64,000 nt of DNA, from positions 186,001-250,000 of the forward strand of contig NZ_JHQS01000015.1 in the NCBI RefSeq assembly GCF_014843845.1, given 5' to 3'. Positions 25,842 through 34,671 of this stretch are shown piece by piece. The position numbers were made by a program, and so were the translations under genes. This DNA is from Mesorhizobium amorphae (GTDB taxonomy: Bacteria; Pseudomonadota; Alphaproteobacteria; Rhizobiales; Rhizobiaceae). The notes beneath the pieces are model-generated. The model was not told where the DNA came from, did not search any database, and saw only the letters and a list, made by a program, of their open reading frames with translations. The first letter of the stretch is position 1, and every line of letters starts with the position of its first letter.

Positions 25842-26891
25842 ATGAGAAGCGCCCTTTTTGCAGCGACCGCTTTCTTCTCCCTTGCCGCCATCAGCCAGAC
25901 CGCCTTCGCCGAAGACGCACCCTATGTCGACGACCGGTCGGACGCCGCTGCGGTCATCCGTTCGCTCTACAGCGCCATCAACCGGCATGAATTTGCCCGC
26001 GCCTGGGACTATTATGGCGATACAAAGCCGGCAAAGGATTTTGATACATTCGTCAAAGGCTATGACGGCACCGACAAGGTCGATGTCAAAACCGGCGCCG
26101 CCTCCAGTGACGGCGCGGCCGGCAGCATTTTCTACAATGTGCCGGTTGCCATCCAGGCCACCGACAAGAACGGCGAAGCAAAGGTCTTCGCAGGCTGCTA
26201 CACGCTGCGCCAGGTCAACGCCCAGGTCCAGGAGCCGCCGTTCCGGCCGATCCTCATCGACAAGGGTGCGCTGAAACCCTCCACGGCCAATTTCGAGGAC
26301 GCCGTGCCGGCAAGTTGCGGCGATGGCCCGCCGCCGCCGAAGCAGGACATGGTGCTGGAACAGGCCAAAAAGGCCTTCGTCGCCACCTATGGCGATCAGT
26401 GCGACAAGCAGACCCCGGACGGCAAGCCGACAACCGAGCCGGATGCATACAGCCTGCACTACAAGGATGCGAATGCCGGCGCCGACACACCCGAACGCGA
26501 GACGCGGCTGTTCCGCTTCTTCTGCTCGATGGCTGCCTACAATGAAAGCGCCGTTTATTATGTCGCCGATGACGTCATGGGCGTCAGGCAGTTGCAGTTC
26601 GCCTCGACGGAGCTCGACATCCGCTATGAAAACAACAACAGCGAAGGCAAGGTCGAGGCGGTCCACATCATCGGCTTCCAGACCGACGACCAGCTGGTCA
26701 ATTCCGATTATGACGACAACACCAGGACGATCACGTCGATGAACAAATGGCGTGGCGTCGGCGACGCCTCGTCGACCGGCACCTATCTGTTTCGCAACGG
26801 CAATTTCTCGCTGGTGCAATATGATGTCGACGCATCCTATGACGGCGAAATCAACCCGCAGACCATTCTGGATTACAACACAGCGCCTTGA
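25842..26891 (+). CDS. Exported protein with DUF1176-like C-terminus
   Basis: 349 residues with a signal peptide ending TAFA-ED, so periplasmic or secreted. Residues about 25-150 look like an NTF2-like or uncharacterised domain (AAAVIRSLYSAINRHEFARA). The C-terminal half carries DELQFAS-type strands, and WRGVGDASSTGTYLFRNGNF followed by SLVQYDVDASYDGEI resembles DUF1176. There are four Cys, possibly disulfide-bonded. The function is unknown. It converges on the hydrolase gene 22 bases away. Confidence 0.72.
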   Translation: MRSALFAATAFFSLAAISQTAFAEDAPYVDDRSDAAAVIRSLYSAINRHEFARAWDYYGDTKPAKDFDTFVKGYDGTDKVDVKTGAASSDGAAGSIFYNVPVAIQATDKNGEAKVFAGCYTLRQVNAQVQEPPFRPILIDKGALKPSTANFEDAVPASCGDGPPPPKQDMVLEQAKKAFVATYGDQCDKQTPDGKPTTEPDAYSLHYKDANAGADTPERETRLFRFFCSMAAYNESAVYYVADDVMGVRQLQFASTELDIRYENNNSEGKVEAVHIIGFQTDDQLVNSDYDDNTRTITSMNKWRGVGDASSTGTYLFRNGNFSLVQYDVDASYDGEINPQTILDYNTAP

Positions 26892-26913
26892 ACGAGATCC
26901 GCGATGGCGCAGA

Positions 26914-27972
26914 TCAAGGCGCCTTGGTGAGCATCCAATTCAGCGTGCCGCGCCAGTCGGTCATGCGGATCGGCGTACCATGGGTGCCGGTCTCAAAACG
27001 GACGAAGCGGGTCGGATAGGGGTAGGCCTTCGATCTGGCGATAATGGAGCGGAAGAAGGCTTCCTGCTTTTCCACGGGAAATACCGGATCCTTGCTGCCC
27101 TGACCGAAGAAGACCGGCACGTGGCGCCTGAAGGCGGGGCTCGACAAGAAACTCTCATCCCATAGCGAGCCGAGCAGCAGCAACCCGCCGATGCGTCGGC
27201 CGGTGTCGTTGCGGGCGGCAAGTTTCCAGCACAGCGAGCCGCCCATCGAGCCGCAAGCGACGAAGATTTTCGCTGCCGGCGATTTCTCTGCATAGTGGTC
27301 GATCAGCGCCGCCACCTGTGCCGCGCCGGTGTCGCCGAAATCGGTGAAATCCGGGCTGAGATAAAGGCCGCCATTGCCGGCCATCAGGTTCTTGAGGCGA
27401 TTGAAATTGCCGCCGAAGGTGAAGTCGTCGACGCCCTGCTTTCGGCTGCCGCCCTGCCCGTGCAGGTAGAGCACGATGATGCCCGCGCCCTCGGTCTTGC
27501 CGACGGCGATGTGCCTGACATCGCCGGCGTCGGTCTTCAGCATCAGGTCCTGCTGCACCTTGCGCACGCCGGTGTCGGTGTACTCCGCATGCACCCGCCG
27601 CTCCGGCACCTCGTCACGGGCATTGATATCGCGCATTTCGCGGTAGTCGATGACCGTATAGGCGCCGTTGTCGGCGGAGGACAGCGTCGCCGGATAGGCG
27701 AAGAGATCGTCCTTGAAGGGTTTTAGTTCGAGAGCGTCGGCATGGGCAGCGGAAAACAGGAAAAATATCGAAACCAGAAGGGCATGGAGCGCGACCGCCC
27801 CCCTCTGGCCTGCCGGCCATCTCCCCCTCAAGGGGGGAGATTGAATCCCACTTCGGCTTTCGCCAATCTCCAAGGCTGCAAGATGGGCGCCGCCATTGAA
27901 GCTGCCAATCTCCCCCCTTGAGGGGGAGATGGCCGGCAGGCCAGAGGGGGGTGCGACGGTACGAATAGCCAT
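26914..27972 (-). CDS. Exported alpha/beta hydrolase with repeat-encoded N-terminus
   Basis: The enzyme part has an alpha/beta-hydrolase fold: VLYLHGQGGSRKQG oxyanion region, nucleophile Ser in FVACGSMGGSLCWK, Asp in QGSKDPVFP and His in TGTHGTPI. A signal peptide (ALHALLVSIFFLFSAAHA) precedes it. No ATG, GTG or TTG exists between the palindromic repeat at 27796-27954 and that signal peptide. The only in-frame ATG with sense throughout is at 27972, so the first 60 or so residues would be translated from the repeat (for example SPPLRGRWPAGQRG). The true start is therefore doubtful, and the gene may be damaged or use an unusual start such as CTG. Confidence 0.6.
   Translation of the reverse strand: MAIRTVAPPSGLPAISPSRGEIGSFNGGAHLAALEIGESRSGIQSPPLRGRWPAGQRGAVALHALLVSIFFLFSAAHADALELKPFKDDLFAYPATLSSADNGAYTVIDYREMRDINARDEVPERRVHAEYTDTGVRKVQQDLMLKTDAGDVRHIAVGKTEGAGIIVLYLHGQGGSRKQGVDDFTFGGNFNRLKNLMAGNGGLYLSPDFTDFGDTGAAQVAALIDHYAEKSPAAKIFVACGSMGGSLCWKLAARNDTGRRIGGLLLLGSLWDESFLSSPAFRRHVPVFFGQGSKDPVFPVEKQEAFFRSIIARSKAYPYPTRFVRFETGTHGTPIRMTDWRGTLNWMLTKAP
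27796..27954. repeat. RIME-like palindromic repeat, copy 2
   Basis: A near-perfect inverted repeat with arms of about 46 bases (CCCCCCTCTGGCCTGCCGGC on the left, its complement on the right) around a 60-base core with TTTCGCCAATC. It shares arms and core with 19853-20010. Here it lies inside the reading frame of the adjacent hydrolase, just before its signal peptide. Confidence 0.82.
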
Positions 27973-28004
27973 GCCCAAGGCATGCGTTTTTCGGCCCAAG
28001 TTTG

Positions 28005-29615
28005 TCAATCCTGCAGCACGCCGCCGGCGCCTTCCAGCGCCTCGCGGGTGTCGACGTCGACAGCCGCCCCTTCGCCAATCTCGACATCGACGACATCAAG
28101 CCCTTCAGCCTCGACCAGATGGCGGGCGCCGGTGTCGCCTTCGAGATGCGCTATGGCCGGAAACAGTGACCGCGGCAGCAGCACCGGATTGCCGCGCCTG
28201 CCATCGTGGGCGGCGCGCACCACCGAGCGGCCAGCGGATTTGCGGAAGGCGTCGATCAGCCTGTCGAGATCGGCCGACGAGACGCCCGGCATATCGCCGA
28301 GAACGATCATGGCGCCGGCAGCGTCGCCCGCAACCTGGGCGATGCCGGCCTTCAACGAAGACGACAGGCCATCGGCGAAATCCGGATTGTCGGCCAGCGT
28401 GACATCGAGGCCGGAGAGGGCCGAGCGGACCCGCTCGTGCTGGTGGCCGGTGACGACGATGGTGTTCGTGGCCCTCGAGCCCAGCGCACGCTCGGCGGCG
28501 CGGCGCACCAGCGGCTTGCCGTCGAACAACGCCAGGAGCTTGTTCGGCCCGCCCATGCGGCTGGAGCGGCCGGCGGCCAGAAGCACGATATCGACCCTCA
28601 ACTCGGCTCTCGCCGGCAGCGGCTCGCGCGGCTGCGGCCGGGTCGGGATCTCCATCAGCAGCCCGCCGACACCCATGCCGGCGATGTCGCCGGCCGTCAC
28701 GTCGAGACCGGCGATCAGCCGGTCGAGCACCCAATCAAAACCGTTTTCCTTGGGGCTGCGGGCGCAGCCCGGTGCGCCGATGACGCGTTTGCCGTCAAGC
28801 GTGCCGAGCACCAGCAGGTTGCCGGGATCGACGGGCATGCCCGCGCGGATGACGGTGCCGCCAGCCTGTTCGATCGCTGCCGGAACGACATCGGCGAAGT
28901 CGCTCATCGCCGAAGCGCCGAAGATCACCACCATATCGTTGTCGCGCGCCAGCGAGGACGCCGCTTTCGCGACCGGCGCGATTTCGTGCGGCGTGCGGCG
29001 CTCGGCCGTCAGCCGTCCGCCAGAGCGCGCCAGCCGCGCCTCGGTGACGCGGAGCGTCTTGTCGAGCACGCTCGACTTGATGCCGGGCAGCACCGTCTGG
29101 ATGACGCCGACCCGCACCGGCTGGTAGGCGTTGACTGCGAAGATCTCGTCCCCGGCGCAGATCCTTGCCACCTTGTCGACCAGAGCGGTTGCCACGGCGA
29201 AGGGGATGATCTTCACCGTTGCCACCATCTGGCCCTTCTCGACCGGCGCGTGCTGCGCCAGCGTGGCGATGGTGATGGTCGGGTCGACGGCGTTGATGGC
29301 ATCGATCATCGCCGCATCGACGGTGAAGACACCGGCCGTCTCGGCGTGGAGGTTGACCCGGCCGGTCGCGGCGGGCTTCGCCTCGATATTGCGATGGCTC
29401 ATGCTGGCGGCGATCTTTTCGGCCGCAGCATCCTCGCCGAGATCATCGGCGGCCAGCACGGCCGCAACAACCTCGGTGATCCCGGCGGCCTTTAGCGCCG
29501 ATACATCCTCGGCGCTCAGCCTGTGCGCCTTGCGAAAACGCCGCTCGCCGGCCGCGGTGGCGTGCGCCAGCACCGCATTTTCGGCTTGATCGATCGGGAC
29601 CGGACCGAATTTCAC
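28005..29615 (-). CDS. Molybdopterin-binding / MobA-like nucleotidyltransferase fusion
   Basis: 536 residues with two parts. Residues 1 to about 335 contain a MoaB/MogA-type molybdopterin-binding domain (DNDMVVIFGASAMSDFADVVPAAIEQAGG, GAPGCARSPKENGFDWVL). From about residue 340 a MobA/MocA nucleotidyltransferase follows, with LLAAGRSSRMGGPNKLLALF and the acidic IVLGDMPG. Such fusions mature the molybdenum cofactor, probably as the cytosine-dinucleotide form used by xanthine-dehydrogenase-family hydroxylases. It overlaps the XdhC-like gene by four bases in a minus-strand maturation operon. Confidence 0.88.
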   Translation of the reverse strand: MKFGPVPIDQAENAVLAHATAAGERRFRKAHRLSAEDVSALKAAGITEVVAAVLAADDLGEDAAAEKIAASMSHRNIEAKPAATGRVNLHAETAGVFTVDAAMIDAINAVDPTITIATLAQHAPVEKGQMVATVKIIPFAVATALVDKVARICAGDEIFAVNAYQPVRVGVIQTVLPGIKSSVLDKTLRVTEARLARSGGRLTAERRTPHEIAPVAKAASSLARDNDMVVIFGASAMSDFADVVPAAIEQAGGTVIRAGMPVDPGNLLVLGTLDGKRVIGAPGCARSPKENGFDWVLDRLIAGLDVTAGDIAGMGVGGLLMEIPTRPQPREPLPARAELRVDIVLLAAGRSSRMGGPNKLLALFDGKPLVRRAAERALGSRATNTIVVTGHQHERVRSALSGLDVTLADNPDFADGLSSSLKAGIAQVAGDAAGAMIVLGDMPGVSSADLDRLIDAFRKSAGRSVVRAAHDGRRGNPVLLPRSLFPAIAHLEGDTGARHLVEAEGLDVVDVEIGEGAAVDVDTREALEGAGGVLQD

Positions 29616-30316
29616 GCCACCGCGCCTTTGCTTTCCAGGCCGCGCGAACGAAAAGCGTAAATGGTCTGGGCGAGGATGGCGACGGCGATCTCGGCCGGGC
29701 TGGCAGCACCAATGTCGAGGCCGATCGGCGCGTGAATGCGAGCAATCTGGTCGGCGCTCGCGCCCAGTGCCAGCAAGCGCTCGATGCGCTTGGCGTGCGT
29801 CTTGCGGCTGCCAAGCGCGCCAACATAGAAGCAGTTGGCGTCGAGTGCTGCCTTCAGCGCAAAATCGTCGATCTTCGGATCATGTGTGACGGCGGCGAGC
29901 GCCGTGTAACTGTCCAGCGGCTGGCGCATCAGCACATCCTCTGGCCATTCGGCAGAGAGCGCAACGTCGGGAAAGCGGTCCGGCGTGGCGAAGGCGGTAC
30001 GCGGATCGATGATCTCGACCGGATAGCCGGCGATCTTCGCCATCGGCGCCAGGGCCTGGCTGATATGCACGGCGCCGATCACCACCAAGCGCGGCTGCGG
30101 CAGGTGGGCGTTGAGGAAGAAGGTCCGGCCTTCCGCCTCGACAGAACCCGAGTTGCCCGTGCGAAACGCCCTGTCGATCGCCACTCCGAGGTCACCGGCG
30201 ACCTGGTCGCTCTCGCGCACGACGCGGTCGCGGCCGTCACCGAGGTCGGTGACCAGGATCGCCGCACGGCGGGCGCGGCGTTCGGCATTCAATGTCTTGA
30301 GCGCGTACGGATCCAT
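29612..30316 (-). CDS. XdhC/CoxF-family protein, C-terminal (Rossmann) half
   Basis: 234 residues corresponding to the Rossmann domain of XdhC: LVVIGAVHISQALAPMAKIAGY binds a nucleotide, then DPRTAFATPDRF, AAVTHDPKIDDFAL and the closing IGLDIGAASPAEIAVAILAQ. XdhC proteins bind the molybdenum cofactor and help insert it, sulfurated, into xanthine-dehydrogenase-type enzymes. The usual N-terminal XdhC/CoxI domain is in the separate gene just upstream, so the protein is split in two. The ATG at 30316 avoids an implausible 43-residue extension. It overlaps the MobA-like gene by four bases. Confidence 0.87.
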   Translation of the reverse strand: MDPYALKTLNAERRARRAAILVTDLGDGRDRVVRESDQVAGDLGVAIDRAFRTGNSGSVEAEGRTFFLNAHLPQPRLVVIGAVHISQALAPMAKIAGYPVEIIDPRTAFATPDRFPDVALSAEWPEDVLMRQPLDSYTALAAVTHDPKIDDFALKAALDANCFYVGALGSRKTHAKRIERLLALGASADQIARIHAPIGLDIGAASPAEIAVAILAQTIYAFRSRGLESKGAVA

Positions 30317-30323
30317 CGGGAGG

Positions 30324-30662
<339 letters not shown>

Positions 30663-30706
30663 GATCACTTCTCTCAAGGTCTGTTTTTTGGATGCAAAAC
30701 ATATGG

Positions 30707-31957
30707 CTATGCGGCCCGCCGCGCGCCAGCGTCCAGCCAGCGGCGCGGATCGACCGAGCCGGCCGACTTCTTGTCCAGCGAGGCGCAGAGATCGGCCAGC
30801 GCATCGAGATTGTGCACCGAGCGGAACTCGTCGACATGCGGCAGCATCGCTTTGACGCCGCGGGCGCGCGCCTCGAAGCCGTCGAAGCGCAGCAGCGGGT
30901 TCAGCCAGATCAGCCGCCGGCAGGATTTGTGCAGGCGCTCCATCTCCTCCGACAGGCCGGCTACATCGTCGCGCTCCAGCCCGTCGGTGATCAGAAGCAC
31001 CACCGCGCCCTGCCCCAGCACCCGGCGCGACCACAGCCGATTGAATTCGGCCAACGTGTCGCCGATTCGGGTGCCGCCCGACCAGTCCTTCACCGCCGCC
31101 GAACAGTCGGCCAGCGCGGCATCGGGATCGCGATGGCGCATCTGCCGCGTCAGATTGGTCAGGCGCGTACCGAAGACGAAGGCGTGCACGCGCCGGCGCT
31201 TTTCGGTCAGCGCGTGCAGGAAGTGCAGGAAGATGCGCGTGTACTGGCTCATCGATCCGGAAATATCGGCCAGCACCACCAGCGGCGGATGGACCGCGCG
31301 GGCGGAGCGGAATTTCGGCAGGATCAGCTCGCCACCGGTGCGCGCGGCCGAGCGCATCATGGCGCGCGGATCGACACGGCGGCCATGCGCATCGGCCTTG
31401 AAGCGGCGTGTCCTGACCATGTCGAAGGGCAGCCGCAACTGAGCGATCGCCTTCTTGGCATCGGCCATCTCGGCGGCGCCCATCTGGGCAAAGTCCTTGC
31501 TGCGCAGCACCTCGTTGCCGGAGAAGGTGAAACGGGCGTCGACCTCGATCTCGGGTATTTCCTGCACCGGCTGGTTCTTCTGATGGCCCTCGAACATCGC
31601 CTGGCTGACGCGGTTTTCCGCCGCGCGCGGCTTTTGCTTCTCTTTGTTGTCCGGGGCAACGGGGGAAAACATCGCCAGCATCTTTTCGATCAGCTCGCGC
31701 GATTTCCAGAACAACCGGAAGGCTTCGTCGAAGGTCGGATGATCCTCATGCCTTGAGACCAGCACGGCATGCAGCGTCCAGTAGAAATCGTCGCGCGAAC
31801 CGATGCCGGCGGCCAGCACCGCCTCGATGGCATCCTTGACCGAGGCCGGTCCGACGCGCATGCCGGCCTTGCGCAAGGTGCGGGCGAAATAGACGATGTT
31901 GTCGGCGATGCGCCCGTCCACTGTCGCCTCTCCGGGATCGGGACGCGGCGCCTTCAT
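30707..31957 (-). CDS. CoxE-like VWA-domain protein
   Basis: 416 residues of the CoxE family. The C-terminal von Willebrand A domain has an intact metal-ion-dependent adhesion site: D-I-S-G-S in VVLADISGSMSQYTR, the Thr in GTRIGDTLAE and the Asp in LLITDGLERDD. The N-terminal half (RIADNIVYFARTLRKAGMRVGPASV) is typical of CoxE. With the adjacent MoxR ATPase it should act as a chaperone pair that remodels the molybdenum/copper active site of carbon-monoxide-dehydrogenase-type hydroxylases. It starts 4 bases after the MoxR stop. Confidence 0.9.
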   Translation of the reverse strand: MKAPRPDPGEATVDGRIADNIVYFARTLRKAGMRVGPASVKDAIEAVLAAGIGSRDDFYWTLHAVLVSRHEDHPTFDEAFRLFWKSRELIEKMLAMFSPVAPDNKEKQKPRAAENRVSQAMFEGHQKNQPVQEIPEIEVDARFTFSGNEVLRSKDFAQMGAAEMADAKKAIAQLRLPFDMVRTRRFKADAHGRRVDPRAMMRSAARTGGELILPKFRSARAVHPPLVVLADISGSMSQYTRIFLHFLHALTEKRRRVHAFVFGTRLTNLTRQMRHRDPDAALADCSAAVKDWSGGTRIGDTLAEFNRLWSRRVLGQGAVVLLITDGLERDDVAGLSEEMERLHKSCRRLIWLNPLLRFDGFEARARGVKAMLPHVDEFRSVHNLDALADLCASLDKKSAGSVDPRRWLDAGARRAA

Positions 31958-31961
31958 TGCC

Positions 31962-32891
31962 TTACTCCGCCGCCGCGAGCTCGGCCTTGACCTCGTCGAG
32001 GATACGCCGGCCCTCGCCCGCGCCGATGCGGGCAATGTCATCCTGGTATTTCAACAGCACGCCGATCGTGTCGGACACGGTTTCGGGATCGAGCGCCACC
32101 TTGTCGAGTTCGGTCAGCGCGCCGGCCCAGTCGATGGTCTCGGCAACGCCCGGCGCCTTGAACAGCTCGACCTGGCGCAGCTTCTGGATGAACGACACCA
32201 CTTCGGCCGACAGCCGGCTGTTGGCCTGCGGCACCTTCCTGTGCACGATCTCGAGTTCGCGCTCGGCATTGGGGTAGTCGACCCAGTGGTAGAGGCAGCG
32301 CCGCTTCAGCGCGTCGTGGATTTCGCGGGTGCGGTTGGTTGTGATGATGACGATCGGCGGCTCTTCCGCCTTGATCGTACCAAGTTCCGGCACCGTAACC
32401 TGGAAATCGGAAAGGATCTCGAGCAGGAACGCCTCGAAGGCCTCGTCGGTGCGGTCGAGTTCGTCGATCAGGAACACCGGGGCCGCACCCGCCTTGCCGG
32501 TCAGCGCGTCGAGCACCGGGCGACGGATCAGGTATTTTTCGGAGAATACATTGCGTTCCATGTCGGAGCGCACGACCTTGCCGGCCGCCTCCTCCATGCG
32601 GATCTCGATCATCTGCGCGGCATAGTTCCACTCATAGACGGCGGAGGAAACGTCGAGGCCTTCATAGCATTGCAGGCGGATCAGCCGGCGGCCGAGCGCC
32701 TGCGCCAGCACCTTGGCGATCTCGGTCTTGCCGACGCCGGCCTCGCCTTCGAGGAACAGCGGCCGCTGCATGCGCAGAGAGAGAAACAAAACCGTCGCCA
32801 GCGACCGATCCGCCACATAGTCCGCACCGGTCAGGAGATCGAGCGTCTCGTCGATCGTCCGCGGCGCCGGGCGCGGTTTCAGCTCGGTCAT
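31962..32891 (-). CDS. MoxR-family AAA+ ATPase, CoxD-like
   Basis: 309 residues. The AAA+ ATPase has Walker A GEAGVGKTE (about residues 49-57), Walker B VFLIDELDRTDE, sensor 1 IIITTNRTREI and a lid domain. With a VWA partner directly downstream it matches the MoxR/CoxE chaperone module, known from the CO dehydrogenase cox cluster, where CoxD inserts sulfur and copper at the active site. The ATG at 32891 has GGAG upstream and is preferred to one eight codons earlier. It is the first gene of the five-gene maturation operon. Confidence 0.92.
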   Translation of the reverse strand: MTELKPRPAPRTIDETLDLLTGADYVADRSLATVLFLSLRMQRPLFLEGEAGVGKTEIAKVLAQALGRRLIRLQCYEGLDVSSAVYEWNYAAQMIEIRMEEAAGKVVRSDMERNVFSEKYLIRRPVLDALTGKAGAAPVFLIDELDRTDEAFEAFLLEILSDFQVTVPELGTIKAEEPPIVIITTNRTREIHDALKRRCLYHWVDYPNAERELEIVHRKVPQANSRLSAEVVSFIQKLRQVELFKAPGVAETIDWAGALTELDKVALDPETVSDTIGVLLKYQDDIARIGAGEGRRILDEVKAELAAAE

Positions 32892-32924
32892 CCTGTCTCC
32901 GTGGCTGCTGCCCATTCAGAGTCT

Positions 32925-33419
32925 CTAGAGCGCGCGGTAGGCGCGGTCGTGATAGATCAGCGGCCGCAAATTATCGCCGATGCGCAGGCCTGTCACCTTG
33001 CCAAAAAGCACACGGTGGGTGGCCAGATCCTTGGTGTCGAACAGCTCGCAGTCGAACACGGCGAGTGCACCCTTCAAGGTCGGCGCGCCGGTCGAGATGA
33101 CATCCCACTCGCCGAGCGCGAAACGCTCCTCGACCGGCAGGCCGGTCATGCCGGAAAACCCGATCGACAGCGGTTCCTGGTGCGAAGCCAGCGTATTCAA
33201 CGCGAATCTGCCGTTTTTCACGAAAGGCTCGTTCTTGGGATTTTCGCGGTTGAGGCAGACAAGGACCGTTGGCGGTGTGTCCGACACCGAACAGGCAGCG
33301 ATGACCGTCGCACCACGCCTGCCGGCGGGACCGTCGGTGGTCACCACATGGACGTGGCCGGCAAAATGCGCCATCGCGTCGCGATAGGCCTGCGGCCCGA
33401 TGTCATTCTTCTTCAGCAC
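32925..33419 (-). CDS. Flavin reductase family protein
   Basis: 164 residues of the HpaC/flavin-reductase fold that binds FMN and uses NAD(P)H to supply reduced flavin to monooxygenases. Signatures are YRDAMAHFAGHVHVVTTDGP, GATVIAACSVSDTPPTVLVCLN with the FMN-contacting Ser, FALNTLA and HRVLFGKVTGLRIG. The start is a GTG at 33419, since no ATG gives the conserved N-terminus; ribosome-site support is weak. No cognate monooxygenase lies nearby. It is upstream of the MoxR gene on the same strand, 33 bases away, and could be co-transcribed. Confidence 0.85.
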   Translation of the reverse strand: MLKKNDIGPQAYRDAMAHFAGHVHVVTTDGPAGRRGATVIAACSVSDTPPTVLVCLNRENPKNEPFVKNGRFALNTLASHQEPLSIGFSGMTGLPVEERFALGEWDVISTGAPTLKGALAVFDCELFDTKDLATHRVLFGKVTGLRIGDNLRPLIYHDRAYRAL

Positions 33420-33600
33420 TGATGATTTTCCACAAGTCGAAACCCGATCGTTATATATGGGGGCATACGGCATGCCACAAGCGAAGTGCTTGACCCACAT
33501 CCCGAAATTCGCGTGTTGCACCCGGGACGAGCAGCCTTTAGGTCTTGGCGGGAAGAGGCGCCGGGAGCATGCATCCGGCACGGAGGAATTCTTCGTCAGA

Positions 33601-34671
33601 ATGCGACCCCGGACAGCGACGATAGCGGCATTGCTTTGGCTGCTCCCTGCAGGCGTCAGCGCCCAGACGCTGCTTGTCGGCGTCGCGGCACCTCTGTCCG
33701 GCCCGTCGGCGATCCTCGGCAAGCAGGTCGAGGCCGGAGCCAGCCTGGCGGCCGAGGCGAACGGCGCTGAGATCAAGACAGTCGACGATGCATGCACGGC
33801 GGACGGCGGCGCTGCCGCCGCACGCGACTTCGCCGCGGCGAAAGTCAGCGTCGTGGTCGGTTTTCTCTGCACCGACGCGATCGAGGCGGCGCTGCCGATC
33901 CTCAAGGACGCCGGCATCCCGGTCATCACCGTCGGCGTGCGCACCGAAAGCCTGACCGACCGGCGCGCCAAGACCGGCTGGCCGGTCTATCGGCTCGGCC
34001 CGCGCGGCGACGACGAGCGCAATGCCGTGGCCACTATTCTCACCCGGGTCTGGCAGAAGGAGCTTTTCGCCATCGTCGACGACGGCACCATCTACGGCCG
34101 CGAGATCGCCGAGACGCTAAGGGCAGCAGCCGAGCAGGCGAGGCTGAAACCGGTGTTCGTCGACACGTTCCGGCCGCAGCTCGACAACCAGATCGGGCTG
34201 ATCGGCCGGCTGAAGAAATCAGGCGCGACGCATGTCTTCGCCGGCGGCGACGGCGACGACATCGCCATAATGGGCCGCGATGCCGGCCAGCTCGATGCCG
34301 GCATGACCTTTGCCGGCGGCGAGAATATGCGCACGCCGCCGGGCGACGTGCCCTATGCAGCGGGTACGCTGATGATCGCACCGCCCGAATGGGCCGATGT
34401 CGCCGACCCCAAGGTGCTCGAGGCATTCGCTGCAAAGAGTATCATTCCAGAAGGTTACGCGCTGCCCGCCTATGCGGCGGTCGAGATCGCCAGGGCGGCC
34501 GTGGCGGCTGCAGAGACCTCCGGCAAACCGCTGGCGGAGCTGTTCACCGCGCATGACTTCACCACTGCGATCGGGCCGGTCCGTTTCGACGAAAAGGGCG
34601 ATCTCAGCAAAATCCCCTACCGCGCCTTCCGTTTCGACGGAACGCGTTTCGTGCCTTTCGAGACGCAGTGA
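33601..34671 (+). CDS. Periplasmic ligand-binding protein, branched-chain amino acid type
   Basis: 356 residues with a signal peptide ending VSA-QT. The type 1 periplasmic-binding fold is shown by LLVGVAAPLSGPSAILGKQVEAG, the hinge SVVVGFLCTDAIEAALPIL, DDGTIYGREIAETLR and the ligand-lobe KKSGATHVFAGG. It resembles LivJ/LivK. No permease or ATPase genes are adjacent, so it either serves a transporter encoded elsewhere or works as a sensor domain. The ATG at 33601 is the natural signal-peptide start; a GGAGG lies 13 bases before it, further than usual. The next gene starts on its stop codon. Confidence 0.85.
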   Translation: MRPRTATIAALLWLLPAGVSAQTLLVGVAAPLSGPSAILGKQVEAGASLAAEANGAEIKTVDDACTADGGAAAARDFAAAKVSVVVGFLCTDAIEAALPILKDAGIPVITVGVRTESLTDRRAKTGWPVYRLGPRGDDERNAVATILTRVWQKELFAIVDDGTIYGREIAETLRAAAEQARLKPVFVDTFRPQLDNQIGLIGRLKKSGATHVFAGGDGDDIAIMGRDAGQLDAGMTFAGGENMRTPPGDVPYAAGTLMIAPPEWADVADPKVLEAFAAKSIIPEGYALPAYAAVEIARAAVAAAETSGKPLAELFTAHDFTTAIGPVRFDEKGDLSKIPYRAFRFDGTRFVPFETQ

